Below the pieces are notes generated by a model, which was not told the origin of the DNA, made no database searches, and was given only the letters and a program-made list of their open reading frames with translations. A stretch of DNA of 64,000 bases from Bombyx mori (Eukaryota > Arthropoda > Insecta > Lepidoptera > Bombycidae). Positions 27,708-37,937 of this stretch are shown in pieces (the first letter of the stretch is position 1; the number at the start of each line of letters is the position of its first letter). The translations under genes and the position numbers were made by a program. The DNA is taken from assembly GCF_030269925.1 (NCBI RefSeq), contig NC_085112.1, positions 16,712,041 to 16,776,040 on the forward strand, in the 5' to 3' direction.

Positions 27708-29431
27708 GGAAGACGGGTCGGTTGGTCCTCATCCCCAAGGAGGGGCGCCCCAGAGACCAGCCATCGGGGTATCGCCCAATAGTCGTGCTGAGCGAGGCCG
27801 GCAAGCTTCTCGAGCGCGTCGTTGCCGGTCGCCTCGTGCGGCACCTTGAAAATGTCGGGCCAAATCTGGCCGACTCTCAGTACGGGTTCCGGAGGGGTCG
27901 CTCGACCTTGGACGCGGTCCAGCGCGTCCGCGACCTCTCCGACCAGGCGTGCTCCCGGGGAGGCGTGTTGTTGGCGGTGTCTATAGACATATCCAACGCC
28001 TTCAATACGATCCCCTGGAGCACGATCCTGGAGTCGTTAAGGTTTCACCGCATCCCCACCGGTCTCCGGAACCTGATCGAGGATTACCTCGCAGGGCGGG
28101 CTGTGGTCTTCCCCGAGCGGAGGGGGTGGGGACACAAAGCGGTTTCGTGTGGTGTCCCGCAGGGGTCGGTTCTGGGTCCGCTCCTGTGGGACGTCGGGTT
28201 CGACTGGGTCCTCCGCGGGGCTAACCTGCGTGGCGTGCAGGTCATCTGCTACGCCGATGACACGCTGGTGACGGCCCGCGGAGACGACTACCGTTCGGCG
28301 TCGGTTCTGGCTGCGGCTGCGGTGGCAACAGTCGTAGCCAGAATAAGGAAGCTCGGCCTGGAGGTCGCCCTGCACAAGTCCGAGGCCGTGTGTTTTCACC
28401 CGGCTCGGAAGGGGCCTCCTCCCGGCGCGAGTATAACCATTGGAGGGACTGCGATCGCTGTCCGGCCTCACATAAAATACTTGGGGCTCGTGCTGGACAG
28501 CAGGTGGAGTTTTGACCGGCATTTTGATGTACTGGTCCCGAAATTGCTCGGGGCGGCGGGTGCCTTAGCCCGCTTGCTCCCGAACATTGGAGGAGGAGGA
28601 AAGTCGGTCCGGCGTCTTTACCTGGGAGTGGTGCGGAGCATGGCCCTGTACGGCGCTCCCGTCTGGTCGCCCACGCTCTCCGCTCGCAACGCGGCCCTCT
28701 TGCAGAGGGTTCAGAGGGTGCTGGCGGTGAGGGTCGTGCGGGGCTACCGCACCATTTCGACGGAGGTCGCTTGCGCCCTCGCCGGTTCCCTTCCGTGGGA
28801 GTACGAGGCCGAGGTCCTGGCCGCGGTGTACCGGCGCAGGGCGCAATCTTTGGGTCGGGGAAGTGTGCCCCGTCTGTCTGTCGTCGCCCGATGGAGGCGT
28901 GCTGCGCGTCGCGTGGCAACGTTGAAGTGGAAAGAGAGGCTGGCTGCAGAGGAGATCCACCGTGGTTCTCGAACCCGGCGGCGCACCCTCGCAGCCCTGG
29001 TGCCCGTGTTGGAGGCCTGGATTGACAGGCGTCACGGCGTGCTCGACTTCCGGCTCACGCAGGTCCTCTCGGGGCATGGCTGCTTCGGGAGGTACTTGTG
29101 GCGGGTCGGGAGAGAGCCGCATCCCGGATGCCACCAATGCGGGCATCCAGACGACGACGCGCAGCACGCCCTCGAAGCGTGCCCGAGGTGGGAGTATCCG
29201 CGGCAGTCACTCGTCGCGGTGCTCGGGGCAGACTTAAGTTTGCCGGTCGTAGTGTCCCGCATGGTCGAGGACGAGCGTTGCTGGAGAGCGATGGCCGACT
29301 ATGCGGACCTGGTCATGACGCTCCGCGAAACGGAGGAGCGAGAAAGAGAGTGCGACCCAAACTCAGTTGCACTCAGGCGAAAGAGACGGGGTGGGCGGCG
29401 CGGGCGAAGTGCCCCCGCTCAGCTCCCGTAG
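27708..29431 (+). pseudogene. E6 ORF2, 3' part (reverse transcriptase and Cys/His domain)
   Basis: The rest of family B ORF2 after E7. It contains the RT boxes KEGRPRDQPSGYRPI, SIDISNAFNTIPW (catalytic Asp), GVPQGSVLGP and YADD, then the C-terminal motif C-x2-C-x8-H-x4-C (CHQC...QHALEAC). It is undamaged apart from separation from its N-terminus. It differs from E9 and E10 around VRPHIKYLG (VRSQLKYLG there) and has EERERECD like E12. It therefore belongs to a slightly different B sublineage. Confidence 0.9.
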
Positions 29432-29891
29432 GGACCGTCGGGCGTCGGGCGCGGGGGCGCCTGATGCTCGACACGATAGTCCAGTGGTGGTGGTGAGGGT
29501 ATAGGGCGCTGTGGCTCCGGTGCCTACCTCACGAAGAAGTTGCGGTCAGCAATGGCCGACGTTGATCCCGCCGTTAGTCAGGCTGGGAGCCGGTGTGGGG
29601 GGCCTGCGGGGCGCGTTTCCCTGCGGTATCGTGGGTTCCCCCTATGCCGGAAAGGAAGGAGCTCGTTGGGTTTTAGTCGGTAGTCGTTAAGCTGGGCGGG
29701 TTCGGCGCGAGCTGAACTTAGCCCAGCGCGCCTTTGTCAAGGCGTAGTCTCCGTGGATTAATTGGTCGAGGGCGCGGACCTCGGTTCGCGACTTCTTCCT
29801 GTTTCTTCCACCGGAGGCGCGGAGTCCGACATAACCCGGTCCGACCCCCGTCGGCCGGGTATCCGTAAAGACTGGGATTCCCCATCGATAC

Positions 29892-29892
<1 letters not shown>
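29432..29892 (+). other. E6 3' UTR (family B, 461 nt)
   Basis: It ends in the family B tail GGGATTCCCCATCGATACC before poly(A), with the bulged hairpin described for E9. Nothing else is seen. Confidence 0.75.
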
Positions 29893-29965
<73 letters not shown>

Positions 29966-29967
<2 letters not shown>

Positions 29968-29989
29968 TTAGGTTAGGTTAGGTTAGGTT
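29966..29989 (+). repeat. Internal TTAGG tract between E6 and E8 (24 nt)
   Basis: From GGTTAGG to a terminal GGTT, the same length as the tract before E3. Confidence 0.97.
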
Positions 29990-30829
29990 CCCGAGGGACC
30001 TGGGCGGGCCCCCCGGCGCGCACTCTGCGTGGCCGGGGGCTCCGTCTGTGGGGGAGTTTTGCTGGACTTCCACCGGGCGCGTCCGTAGGTGGCGGATAAC
30101 GGGATCCTCTGGGAACAGTCACACTCCCAGGGGTATCGTCCGATCTTTTTCGTTGCAAGGATTTCTAGGTGTTAGGTAGGTAGGCTAGGTGTAGGAGTAG
30201 GGTAGCCTAGTTAGGCTTTGCAACGAAAGAGATCGGATGACGCGGACCAAAACCAGCAGGGGGAGTTGCGGGCTCTCCACGCCCTTCACTCGCTGAAGGG
30301 TGTTCCTCCTGGAGACACTCGGGCTCCCTCTCTTGTCCCCTTTCTTCCCCCTTTTTTGTTTTCTTCGGGTCACGTCCGACCCGTTTCGGACGTAACCCAT
30401 GGGAGATGGTGGGCCACTTTTGGCCTGCCTTTCGATGGAGAAGTGAGCCGGCGTTGCTTACGCATCTTCCGGCCGCTGGTCGCCATGTCCCCGGCTTCGG
30501 CTACAGGGGCACGCCCTCCAGAGGGGGGTACCGGTATACCGGCGTGGCTTCGTCGTTGTTGCTCTTTTGAGCGTCGGGCGGTGGTCTGTCGTGTTGCTCG
30601 TTGCACTCGGCGGGCCGCCGGCCAACCCGTAATCCTCACCGTGTGGGGGACGGGGGCCGCTGCCGCGAGGCACGGGGCCGCGAGGACGTAAACCTCTTTA
30701 AAAAATGCCCCAATCCTAAGCTCTGGTGCCCGGCGATGGGATGAATGGCTGGAGGGAGTCCAGTCCCAAGGGTACCAACCAGACCCCAGGGGACCGACCC
30801 CTGGTTAATCAAAAAGGAAATATGACACA
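29990..30829 (+). promoter_or_regulatory. E8 5' UTR (family A)
   Basis: Collinear with E3. The first hairpin arm reads CCGATC where E3 and E4 read CCGGTC, turning a G-U pair with GATCGG into A-U. The palindrome and the pre-ORF1 hairpin are kept. The last bases before ORF1 read TATGACACA, with an upstream ATG 8 nt before the start. Confidence 0.65.
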
Positions 30830-33190
30830 ATGGCACATGTAGAAAAGTTATTACCCCAGGAGGGTACCTCCCGCTCCGCGGGGGGAGAATCCCTCCGTGC
30901 GGTCGAGCGATCGGCCGCACGCTGCCCCACCGTTTCTGGGGGGGGCAAACATTGCCACGACGAAGGGGGCGACAGCACGGGTCGCGTAAGGGACAGGGTC
31001 CCCACCGTGCGCCTCGAGCGCTGCGAGAGCCTTATCTCGCTCTACTCGGCGCGGAGCTCCGCGAGGGGCGACGCGTCTAGTGGGCGGGAGACGCCAGCGC
31101 TGTTTGTGGACAGCACCCGACAGCGGACACGGCGGAAGCGGAAGTCGGCTCGACAGCCGGCGTCCTCCGCTCCGTCCGACTCGTCGGAAGGAGAGCCTGC
31201 CAGCGCCAAGTACATGGCGTTGGCGGAAGGGCCGGCGGCTGCTTCGGCGCCGCCCGCCATTGACTTTGACAAGCCGTCGTCTCGCGGACTGGACGCTGCC
31301 TCTTCGGCGCAGTCCAGGGCCGCCTGCCGTGAGGCAAAAAATAAAAATAGAAAACTAGAAGAGATCGAGCGCCTACAGCGATCCCTAACGCTGGTGGGTC
31401 CCTCTGACCCCCTCCGATCGTGTAAAATCGTTGGAAAAATAGTTGAGACCATCGCGGCCAAGTCGACTGCAGGCCTCAAGGGCTCAGAAGTGTCGGCCAT
31501 GAAATCTGCGGCCGCCACACTTGAGGAAAGGCTGCAGGACGTCGTGGACCGCACCACGACGACGGAGACGGCGGGCTTGCGGCAGGAAGTGGCTCTGCTG
31601 CACACCCGCCTCGAACAAGTATCGGCCGAGAATGGCCTGCTTCGGGCGGAGAACGGTCAGCTCCGCGTCGACATGGCCGAGCTGCGAACAATGGTTGCCG
31701 ATCTCATCGAGCGGCAACGCGGCTCCGCCCCTGTCCCTCCTCCGCCCGAAGCAGAAGGCCTCACTGAGGTCGAGGAGCTGAGGCGGCAGCTCCTTATACA
31801 GGAGGCGCGCAGCTCCAAAGTGGAGCGGGCGAGACCGCCCCTCGCCCATGAGGTGAAAGGCAGCGCGCCTGTGCCCGCACCTCGTAGAACAGTGGTCGCT
31901 AAAACTTATAGCGGCCCCAAACAGACAGCCACACCTGCGAGGATTCCCGCCGCGACTGTCTCGCGGTCAGCAGCTTCGGGGGCAACAAGATCTGCCCCCC
32001 CAAAGAAACCGGCATCCGCTCCTGCTCCGCCCCAGCCTGCGAAGGCAGGGCCCGCCAGGAGCCGGACAAAGAAGAAGGGAGGCGTCAACGCCGCCAAACC
32101 GGCACCGACTCCCCAGCCCCGCCCGCTGCCCCCGGCCCCGGCCAATATGGAAGAGGCCTGGACAACGGTGGTGCGGCGCGGGCCCAAAAAGGTGGCGGCG
32201 CCTCTTGCGCCGCGCCCCAAGCCCGCCCCTGCGGCCGCCGCTCCCCGTCAAGAGGGTCGAGCGGAGCCGAGGGGCCGAAACGGACGAAGGAGGCCGCGCG
32301 CCCCGCGGTCGGCTGCAGTGGTAGTGGAGCTGCTGCCCGCCGGCAAAGAAAAGGGCATCACCTACCACGAGGTGATGACCCAGGCGCGCGGCGGCGTGAA
32401 TGTGGACGCCCTCGGCGTGGAGGGGGGCATCAAGGTCCGGCAGACGGCCAACGGGGCCCGTCTCATAGAGTGCCCCGGCCCGAACACCAACGCCGCGGCC
32501 GAAAAATTGGCGGCCCGGCTGAGGGAGATCCTGCCGAACCCCGAGGTGGTGCGCATCGCGCGGCCCGTGAAGATGGGTGAAGTCAAAATCACGGGCCTCG
32601 ACGAGTGCGCCACGAAGGAGGAGGTTGCCGCGGCCATCGCGTCGCAGGGCAACTGCGCCCTCGCCGACGTCAAAGTCGGGGAGCTCCGGGAAACATATTC
32701 TGGTACCCGGACGGCGTGGGCGCGTTGCCCGATTGCAACGGCGACCCTCCTGGCCACCCCTCCACAGGGGCGGCCTTCCGACAGCCCAGGAAGGCTGCGC
32801 GTGGGCTGGGTAGTGGCCCACGTGCAGCTGCAGGATGCCAGGCCGTGGCGCTGTCTTCGGTGCTTCGGCACCGGCCACGGCCTCGCCAAGTGCCCCTCGA
32901 CCGTGGACCGCAGCGGCTTGTGTTTCCGCTGCGGCCAACCGGGGCACAAGGCAGCCTCCTGCACCACAGCCGCGCCGCACTGCGTCTTGTGCGACGCGGC
33001 CAAAAGGAAGGCCGACCACCGGGCCGGGGGCCCGGCGTGTAAATCTGCCCCCTCCTCTACAAAAACGAGGAGGGGCGGAAAGAAAAAGAAGCCGGCTGCA
33101 ACAAGGGCAGCCGGCGAGTCAGTTCCCGCCGCGGCTGTTGTCGAGCCGCAGGGCGGGACAGACGAGGGAGCGATGGACGTAGCCCCGTAA
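30830..33190 (+). CDS. E8 ORF1: Gag-like RNA-binding protein (786 aa)
   Basis: The shortest of the three intact family A ORF1 proteins. It has the shared N-terminus, a basic stretch (TRRKRKSARQ), a coiled coil of the E4 type, a shorter Ala/Pro linker and three zinc knuckles ahead of a Lys-rich tail. Between the linker and the knuckles it differs from both E3 and E4 at many positions (for example AGKEKGITYHE, GGIKVRQ, CPGPNTN, LPNPEVV). It then becomes almost identical to E3 from KMGEVKITG onward. This suggests recombination between A lineages. The stop overlaps ORF2 in TAATG. Confidence 0.92.
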   Translation: MAHVEKLLPQEGTSRSAGGESLRAVERSAARCPTVSGGGKHCHDEGGDSTGRVRDRVPTVRLERCESLISLYSARSSARGDASSGRETPALFVDSTRQRTRRKRKSARQPASSAPSDSSEGEPASAKYMALAEGPAAASAPPAIDFDKPSSRGLDAASSAQSRAACREAKNKNRKLEEIERLQRSLTLVGPSDPLRSCKIVGKIVETIAAKSTAGLKGSEVSAMKSAAATLEERLQDVVDRTTTTETAGLRQEVALLHTRLEQVSAENGLLRAENGQLRVDMAELRTMVADLIERQRGSAPVPPPPEAEGLTEVEELRRQLLIQEARSSKVERARPPLAHEVKGSAPVPAPRRTVVAKTYSGPKQTATPARIPAATVSRSAASGATRSAPPKKPASAPAPPQPAKAGPARSRTKKKGGVNAAKPAPTPQPRPLPPAPANMEEAWTTVVRRGPKKVAAPLAPRPKPAPAAAAPRQEGRAEPRGRNGRRRPRAPRSAAVVVELLPAGKEKGITYHEVMTQARGGVNVDALGVEGGIKVRQTANGARLIECPGPNTNAAAEKLAARLREILPNPEVVRIARPVKMGEVKITGLDECATKEEVAAAIASQGNCALADVKVGELRETYSGTRTAWARCPIATATLLATPPQGRPSDSPGRLRVGWVVAHVQLQDARPWRCLRCFGTGHGLAKCPSTVDRSGLCFRCGQPGHKAASCTTAAPHCVLCDAAKRKADHRAGGPACKSAPSSTKTRRGGKKKKPAATRAAGESVPAAAVVEPQGGTDEGAMDVAP

Positions 33191-36100
33191 TGGGTTGCGT
33201 CCATCGCTTCCTCCAAAGTAATTTGAACCACTCCGCCAGGGCACAGGATCTCCTCGTCCACACCATGGCGGAGTGGTCAATCGACGTCGCTGTCGCCGCG
33301 GAGCCGTACTTCGTCCCCACCGACCAGGACTGCTGGATCGGGGACGTCGACGGCTCCGTGGCCATCGTACTTAGACAGTCCGCGGCGTTACCCCCCTTGG
33401 ATATGGTGGCCAGGGGACCCGGGTACGTCGCGGCTAGGATCGACGGGACCGTCGTGATCGGGGCGTACTTTTCTCCGAACAGGAGCCTCGCCGAGTTCGA
33501 GCGGTTTCTGGGCGGGCTCGAGGTGCTCTTGCACCGCTTCGGGTCCCGCCCTGTCATCGTCGCGGGGGACCTCAATGCCAAGTGTATGGCTTGGGGCTCC
33601 CCCCGCACGGATTCGCGAGGCGAGGCTCTTTCGGAGTGGGCGATCGCGACCGGCCTCTGTCTTCTAAACAGAGGTACGGTCGCGACTTGCGTGCGGTGGA
33701 ACGGGGAATCTCACGTGGACGTTACGTTCGCGTCCCCGTCCGCCGTGCGCCGCACCCGCGGCTGGCGCGTACTCGAGGGGGCGGAGACGCTCTCGGACCA
33801 CAGATACGTCCGATTCGAGCTCTCTGCCTCCTCCTTGTCGTCGTCAGCCGCGGGCGCCCGCGGCGAGGAGGAGCTCCCGCAAGGTGCGCCCCGTTCGTTC
33901 CCCAGGTGGGCCTTGAAACGGATGAACAAGGAGTTGCTGATGGAGGCGGCCGCTGTTGCTGCGTGGGCGCCAAAACCCGCGCGGCTCGCGGACGTGGATG
34001 CGGAGGTCGACTGGTTCCGGGGCACCATGGCAAACATTTGTGATGCCGCCATGCCCCGGGTCGGCCCCCGAGCACCACGTGGGGGTGCGTTCTGGTGGTC
34101 GCCCGAGATCGCGAGACTCCGTGAGGAGTGCGTGAGGGCGCGCCGCCGGAGCGCACGCCACCGCCGCCGCCGTCGTCGCGACGCTACGTTCGCGGAGACG
34201 GCGGCCCGGCTGCACGCTGACTGTCGTCAAAAACAGACGGCGCTGCAGCTGGCCATCGGCGAGGCCAAGAAGCAGAGCATGAAGACTCTCCTGGAGTCGC
34301 TCGACGAAGATCCCTGGGGGCGCCCATACAAGATGGTTCGCAGAAAACTGCAGCCGTGGGCGCTCCCGGTGACCGAGCGGCTCCAGCCTCGGCAGCTGCG
34401 GGAGATAGTTTCCGCGCTTTTCCCGCCGGCAGCGGGGGGGGACTTTGAGCCCCCCCAGATGGACGCCACGTGGGGCACACCTCCACGTCGCCCCAGCGTT
34501 CCCGCTGCCGAGGAGCCCCCTCCCCCTATTACGGGGGCGGAGATCCATGCGGCCGTGTCCAAAATGAGAGCGAAGGACACGGCCCCCGGCCCTGACGGCG
34601 TTCACGGCCGGGTCTGGAGCTTGGCCTTCGAGGCCCTAGGGGACCGGCTCGGGGGGCTTTTCGAAGCGTGCCTCGAGTCGGGACGGTTCCCGTCGAAATG
34701 GAAGACGGGCAGACTGGTCCTTCTGCGGAAGGACGGGCGCCCCGCGGACTCACCCGCGGGCTATCGCCCCATCGTGTTGCTGGACGAAGCGGGCAAGATG
34801 CTCGAGAGAATCGTCGCGGCCCGCATCGTCCGGCACCTGACCGAGACGGGTCCCGATCTTTCGGCGGAGCAATACGGCTTCAGAGAGGGCCGCTCGACTA
34901 TCGACGCAATTCTGCGCGTGCGGGCCCTCTCCGACGAAGCCGTATCCCGGGGCGGGGTGGCGATGGCGTTATCCTTAGATGTAAGGAACGCCTTCAACAC
35001 CCTGCCCTGGTCGGTGATCGCGGGGGCGCTGGAGTATCACGGCGTCCCCGCATACCTCCGCCGACTGATCGGCTCCTACCTCGAGGGCAGGTCGATCCAG
35101 TGCATCGGACACGGTGGGGCGATGTACCGCTTCCCCGTCGAGCGCGGTGTTCCGCAGGGGTCCGTCCTGGGCCCCCTGCTGTGGAACATCGGCTACGACT
35201 GGGTCCTGCGGGGCGTCATTCGGGGACCCCTCCCCGGGCTCAGCGTAATTTGTTACGCTGACGACACGTTGATCGTAGCTCCGGGGAGGGACTACCGGGA
35301 GTCTGCCCGTCTGGCGTGCGCAGGCGTGGCACACGTCGTCACCAGGATCCGACGGTTGGGGCTCGAGGTGGCGCTCGACAAAACCCAGGCCCTGATGTTT
35401 CACGGGCCGGGACGAGCGCCGCCTCTGGGTGCCCACCTCGTGATCGGAGGCGTCCGCGTCGGGGTCGGGGTGACCGGTCTTCGGTACCTCGGCCTCGAAC
35501 TGGATGGTCGGTGGAACTTCCGCGCTCACTTTGAGAAGTTGGGCCCTCGACTGATGGCGACGGCCGGCTCTCTGAGCCGGCTGCTTCCAAACGTCGGGGG
35601 TCCCGATCAGGTGGCGCGCCGCCTCTACATGGGGGTGGTGCGGTCGATGGCACTATACGGGGCTCCCGTATGGTGCCACGCCCTGACCCGCGAGAACGTC
35701 GCGGCGCTGCGACGTCCGCAGCGCGCGATCGCGGTCAGGGCGATCCGAGGATACCGCACCGTCTCCTTCGAGGCGGCGTGCTTGCTCGCCGGGGCGCCAC
35801 CCTGGGACCTGGAGGCGGAGGCGCTCGCTGCCGATTACCGGTGGCGTAGCGACCTCCGCTCTAGGGGGGAAGGGCGCCCCAGCGAAGGTGTAGTTCGAGC
35901 GCGGAGGCTCCACTCTCGGCGGTCCGTGCTGGAGGCGTGGTCTCGCCGCTTGGCGGACCCGTCGGCCGGCCTCCGAACCGTCGAGGCGGTCCGCCCGGTT
36001 CTCGCGGACTGGGTGGGCCGCGACCGCGGATGCCTCACCTTCCGGCTAACGCAGATGCTTACCGGCCATGGTTGTTTCGGCCGGTACTTGCACAAGATAG

Positions 36101-36435
36101 CCGGAAGGGAACCGACGGCGCAGTGCCACCACTGCGCGGACCGCGACGAGGAAGACACAGCGGAACACACGCTGGCGCGTTGCTCTGGATTCGACGAGCA
36201 ACGCGCCGCCCTCGTCGCGGTCATTGGAGAGGACCTCTCGCTGCCGCGCGTCGTGGCTACGATGCTCGGCAGCGACGCGTCCTGGAAGGCGATGCTCGAC
36301 TTCTGCGAGTCCACCATCTCGCAGAAGGAGGCGGCGGAGCGAGAGAGGGAGAGCTCTTCCCTTTCCGCACCGATCCGTCGCCGTCGAGCCGGGGGCCGGA
36401 GGCGGGAATACGCCCGTACGTCCCGGCCCCTGTAG
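33190..36435 (+). CDS. E8 ORF2: AP-endonuclease / reverse transcriptase (1081 aa)
   Basis: An intact polyprotein with all catalytic motifs. It is one residue shorter than E3 and E4 because a Ser is missing from the run after SDHRYVRFE. Diagnostic variants are GDLNAKCMAWGS, TDSRGEAL, KMRAKDTAPGPDG and YADDTLIVAPG. The last three lie in the part shared with E5. This copy, or a sibling, is the likely source of E5. Confidence 0.95.
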   Translation: MGCVHRFLQSNLNHSARAQDLLVHTMAEWSIDVAVAAEPYFVPTDQDCWIGDVDGSVAIVLRQSAALPPLDMVARGPGYVAARIDGTVVIGAYFSPNRSLAEFERFLGGLEVLLHRFGSRPVIVAGDLNAKCMAWGSPRTDSRGEALSEWAIATGLCLLNRGTVATCVRWNGESHVDVTFASPSAVRRTRGWRVLEGAETLSDHRYVRFELSASSLSSSAAGARGEEELPQGAPRSFPRWALKRMNKELLMEAAAVAAWAPKPARLADVDAEVDWFRGTMANICDAAMPRVGPRAPRGGAFWWSPEIARLREECVRARRRSARHRRRRRRDATFAETAARLHADCRQKQTALQLAIGEAKKQSMKTLLESLDEDPWGRPYKMVRRKLQPWALPVTERLQPRQLREIVSALFPPAAGGDFEPPQMDATWGTPPRRPSVPAAEEPPPPITGAEIHAAVSKMRAKDTAPGPDGVHGRVWSLAFEALGDRLGGLFEACLESGRFPSKWKTGRLVLLRKDGRPADSPAGYRPIVLLDEAGKMLERIVAARIVRHLTETGPDLSAEQYGFREGRSTIDAILRVRALSDEAVSRGGVAMALSLDVRNAFNTLPWSVIAGALEYHGVPAYLRRLIGSYLEGRSIQCIGHGGAMYRFPVERGVPQGSVLGPLLWNIGYDWVLRGVIRGPLPGLSVICYADDTLIVAPGRDYRESARLACAGVAHVVTRIRRLGLEVALDKTQALMFHGPGRAPPLGAHLVIGGVRVGVGVTGLRYLGLELDGRWNFRAHFEKLGPRLMATAGSLSRLLPNVGGPDQVARRLYMGVVRSMALYGAPVWCHALTRENVAALRRPQRAIAVRAIRGYRTVSFEAACLLAGAPPWDLEAEALAADYRWRSDLRSRGEGRPSEGVVRARRLHSRRSVLEAWSRRLADPSAGLRTVEAVRPVLADWVGRDRGCLTFRLTQMLTGHGCFGRYLHKIAGREPTAQCHHCADRDEEDTAEHTLARCSGFDEQRAALVAVIGEDLSLPRVVATMLGSDASWKAMLDFCESTISQKEAAERERESSSLSAPIRRRRAGGRRREYARTSRPL

Positions 36436-36949
36436 GTGGCGGCCTCCCCCCGGTGAAGGTCAAGGGGCGACCTGAGGGGGTGAGGCCGCGCGGCGCGCTA
36501 CCAGCACTCTAGCGCGCTGCCGTGGAGTGATTAGAGCGACCGGTCGACGGTGTATCGCGTCCCGACCCGGCAGGCTGGTTCTGGTCCAGCGGGGTATTCC
36601 GGGACACCAGCGGCACCGTCTGGGCGGCCCGACGGGCTGCCGTACCGAGACGGCCGACGTTTCAGAGCCTTCGATTCGCCTCGAAGGCTCCGTCGGCTGG
36701 GCGTCCTTGGGGTGAGCCGCGCCGTCTGGTTGTAGTGTTGACCGCGGTAGCCCCCCTACCTCATCCGGGTTTTGACCTCGGAGGGGATCGGACGTCGGGT
36801 GTAAGAGTGCAGAGGAGTCGTTTAGTGGGTGGGCTCTAAAATCCTTGGGCCCGCGGTCTGCTCACAACACCATGCAGATCGTTGAGTCTCACATACCCCG
36901 CGCGCCCCTTTTGCGCGGGGACCTCGTAGGAGGTTCGGCCCTCTACCCG
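36436..36949 (+). other. E8 3' UTR (family A)
   Basis: It is 514 nt and matches E5, including the CGGGTTTTGACC variant. The hairpins are intact. Confidence 0.8.
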
Positions 36950-36975
36950 AAAAAAAAAAAAAAAAAAAAAAAAAA

Positions 36976-37059
36976 GGTTAGGTTAGGTTAGGTTAGGTTA
37001 GGTTAGGTTAGGTTAGGTTAGGTTAGGTTAGGTTAGGTTAGGTTAGGTTAGGTTAGGTT
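36976..37059 (+). repeat. Internal TTAGG tract between E8 and E9 (84 nt)
   Basis: It is followed by CGGTC, which is not telomeric but matches the 5' edge of E10. These bases form part of the E9 target-site duplication. Confidence 0.95.
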
Positions 37060-37064
37060 CGGTC
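37051..37064 (+). repeat. E9 target-site duplication, left copy (14 bp)
   Basis: GGTTAGGTTCGGTC is repeated exactly at 43761-43774. The sequence is a telomere/E10 junction, so it can only be duplicated target. Confidence 0.9.
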
Positions 37065-37937
37065 CCCGGGACCTGGGCGGGCCCCCCGGCGCGCACTCAG
37101 CGTGGCCGGGGGCTCCGTCTGTGGGGGAGTTTTGCTGGACTTCCACCGGGCGCGTCCGTAGGTGGCGGATAACGGGCTTCTGGGAGCAGTCACACTCCCA
37201 GGGGTATCGCTCCTTCTTTCTCGTCGTGTCACGGCGGGGGAGATTGAGCGACGCGGACCAAAACCAGCACGGGGGGTTCCGGGCTCTCCACGCCCTTCAC
37301 TGGCTGAAGGGTGTTTCTTCTGGGGATGCCCGGGCCTCCTCGTTCCCATTTTCCCCCTTCGTTTTATCTTGCCCTTTATGTTATTTTGTTTTATTTTCTG
37401 TTTGTATTGCCTTCTTTTGTTTTATTTGTCTTATTGGTTTTACTTTTTCTTTTTTCATCTTTTTGTTTTGGGGCCACGTCCGAACTATTTTCGGCGTGAC
37501 CCACCGGAGGTGGCGGGCCGCTCTTGGTCTGCCTTTGTCGTTGAGAAAGCGAGCCGGCGTTGTTTGCGCTTCTTCCGGCCGCTGGTCGCCATGTCCCCGG
37601 CTGCACAGCTACAGGGGAACGCCCTCCAGAGGGGGGTACCGGTATACCGGCGTGGCTGCGTGGATTGGTGCTCACTCGAGCGTAGGGCGGTGGTCTGTCG
37701 TGCTGCTCGTTGCACTCGATGGACTGCCGGCCAACCCGTAATCCTCACCGTGTGGGGGACGGGGGCCGCTGCCGCGAGGTACGGGGCTGCGAGGACGTAA
37801 ACCTCTATAAAAAATACCCCAATCTTAAGCTCTGGCGCCCGGCGATGGGATGCATGGCTGGTGGGAGACCAGTCGCGAGGGCGTCCCAGGGGACCGTACC
37901 CCTGGCTAATAAAAACAGGAACTAACATAATGAAAAA
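37065..37937 (+). promoter_or_regulatory. E9 5' UTR (family B)
   Basis: Nearly the same as in E6, with small changes such as CTCAGCG for CTCTGCG in the terminal GC block and a shorter T-rich tract (about 37345-37473). The palindrome lies near 37638 and the pre-ORF1 hairpin near 37885-37905. Confidence 0.65.

Larger units (their letters stand above)
22202..29965 (+). mobile_element. E6: full-length family B SART-like element, interrupted by E7
   Basis: Family B parts are 22202-26697 and 27708-29965, together about 6.75 kb once E7 and one target-site copy are set aside. The element has a 5' UTR, ORF1, an ORF2 split inside the RT, a 461-nt 3' UTR and a 73-nt poly(A) at 29893-29965. Its proteins are clearly diverged from family A, yet its first kilobase is nearly the same. 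It is about 98% identical in ORF1 to E9. The insertion of E7 makes ORF2 non-functional. Confidence 0.93.
29990..36975 (+). mobile_element. E8: full-length family A element
   Basis: A complete copy of about 6.99 kb with both ORFs open and poly(A) at 36950-36975. The 3' half (33503-36949) corresponds without indels to E5. Its ORF1 C-terminal half carries several substitutions not found in E3 or E4, while the last ~190 residues are again nearly identical to E3. This is a patchwork relation. Confidence 0.93.

Noticed and set aside
37060..37064. CGGTC as extra 5' nucleotides of E9 or a variant telomere unit
   Set aside because: It is repeated after the E9 poly(A) as the edge of E10, and E6 begins directly at CCCGGGACC.
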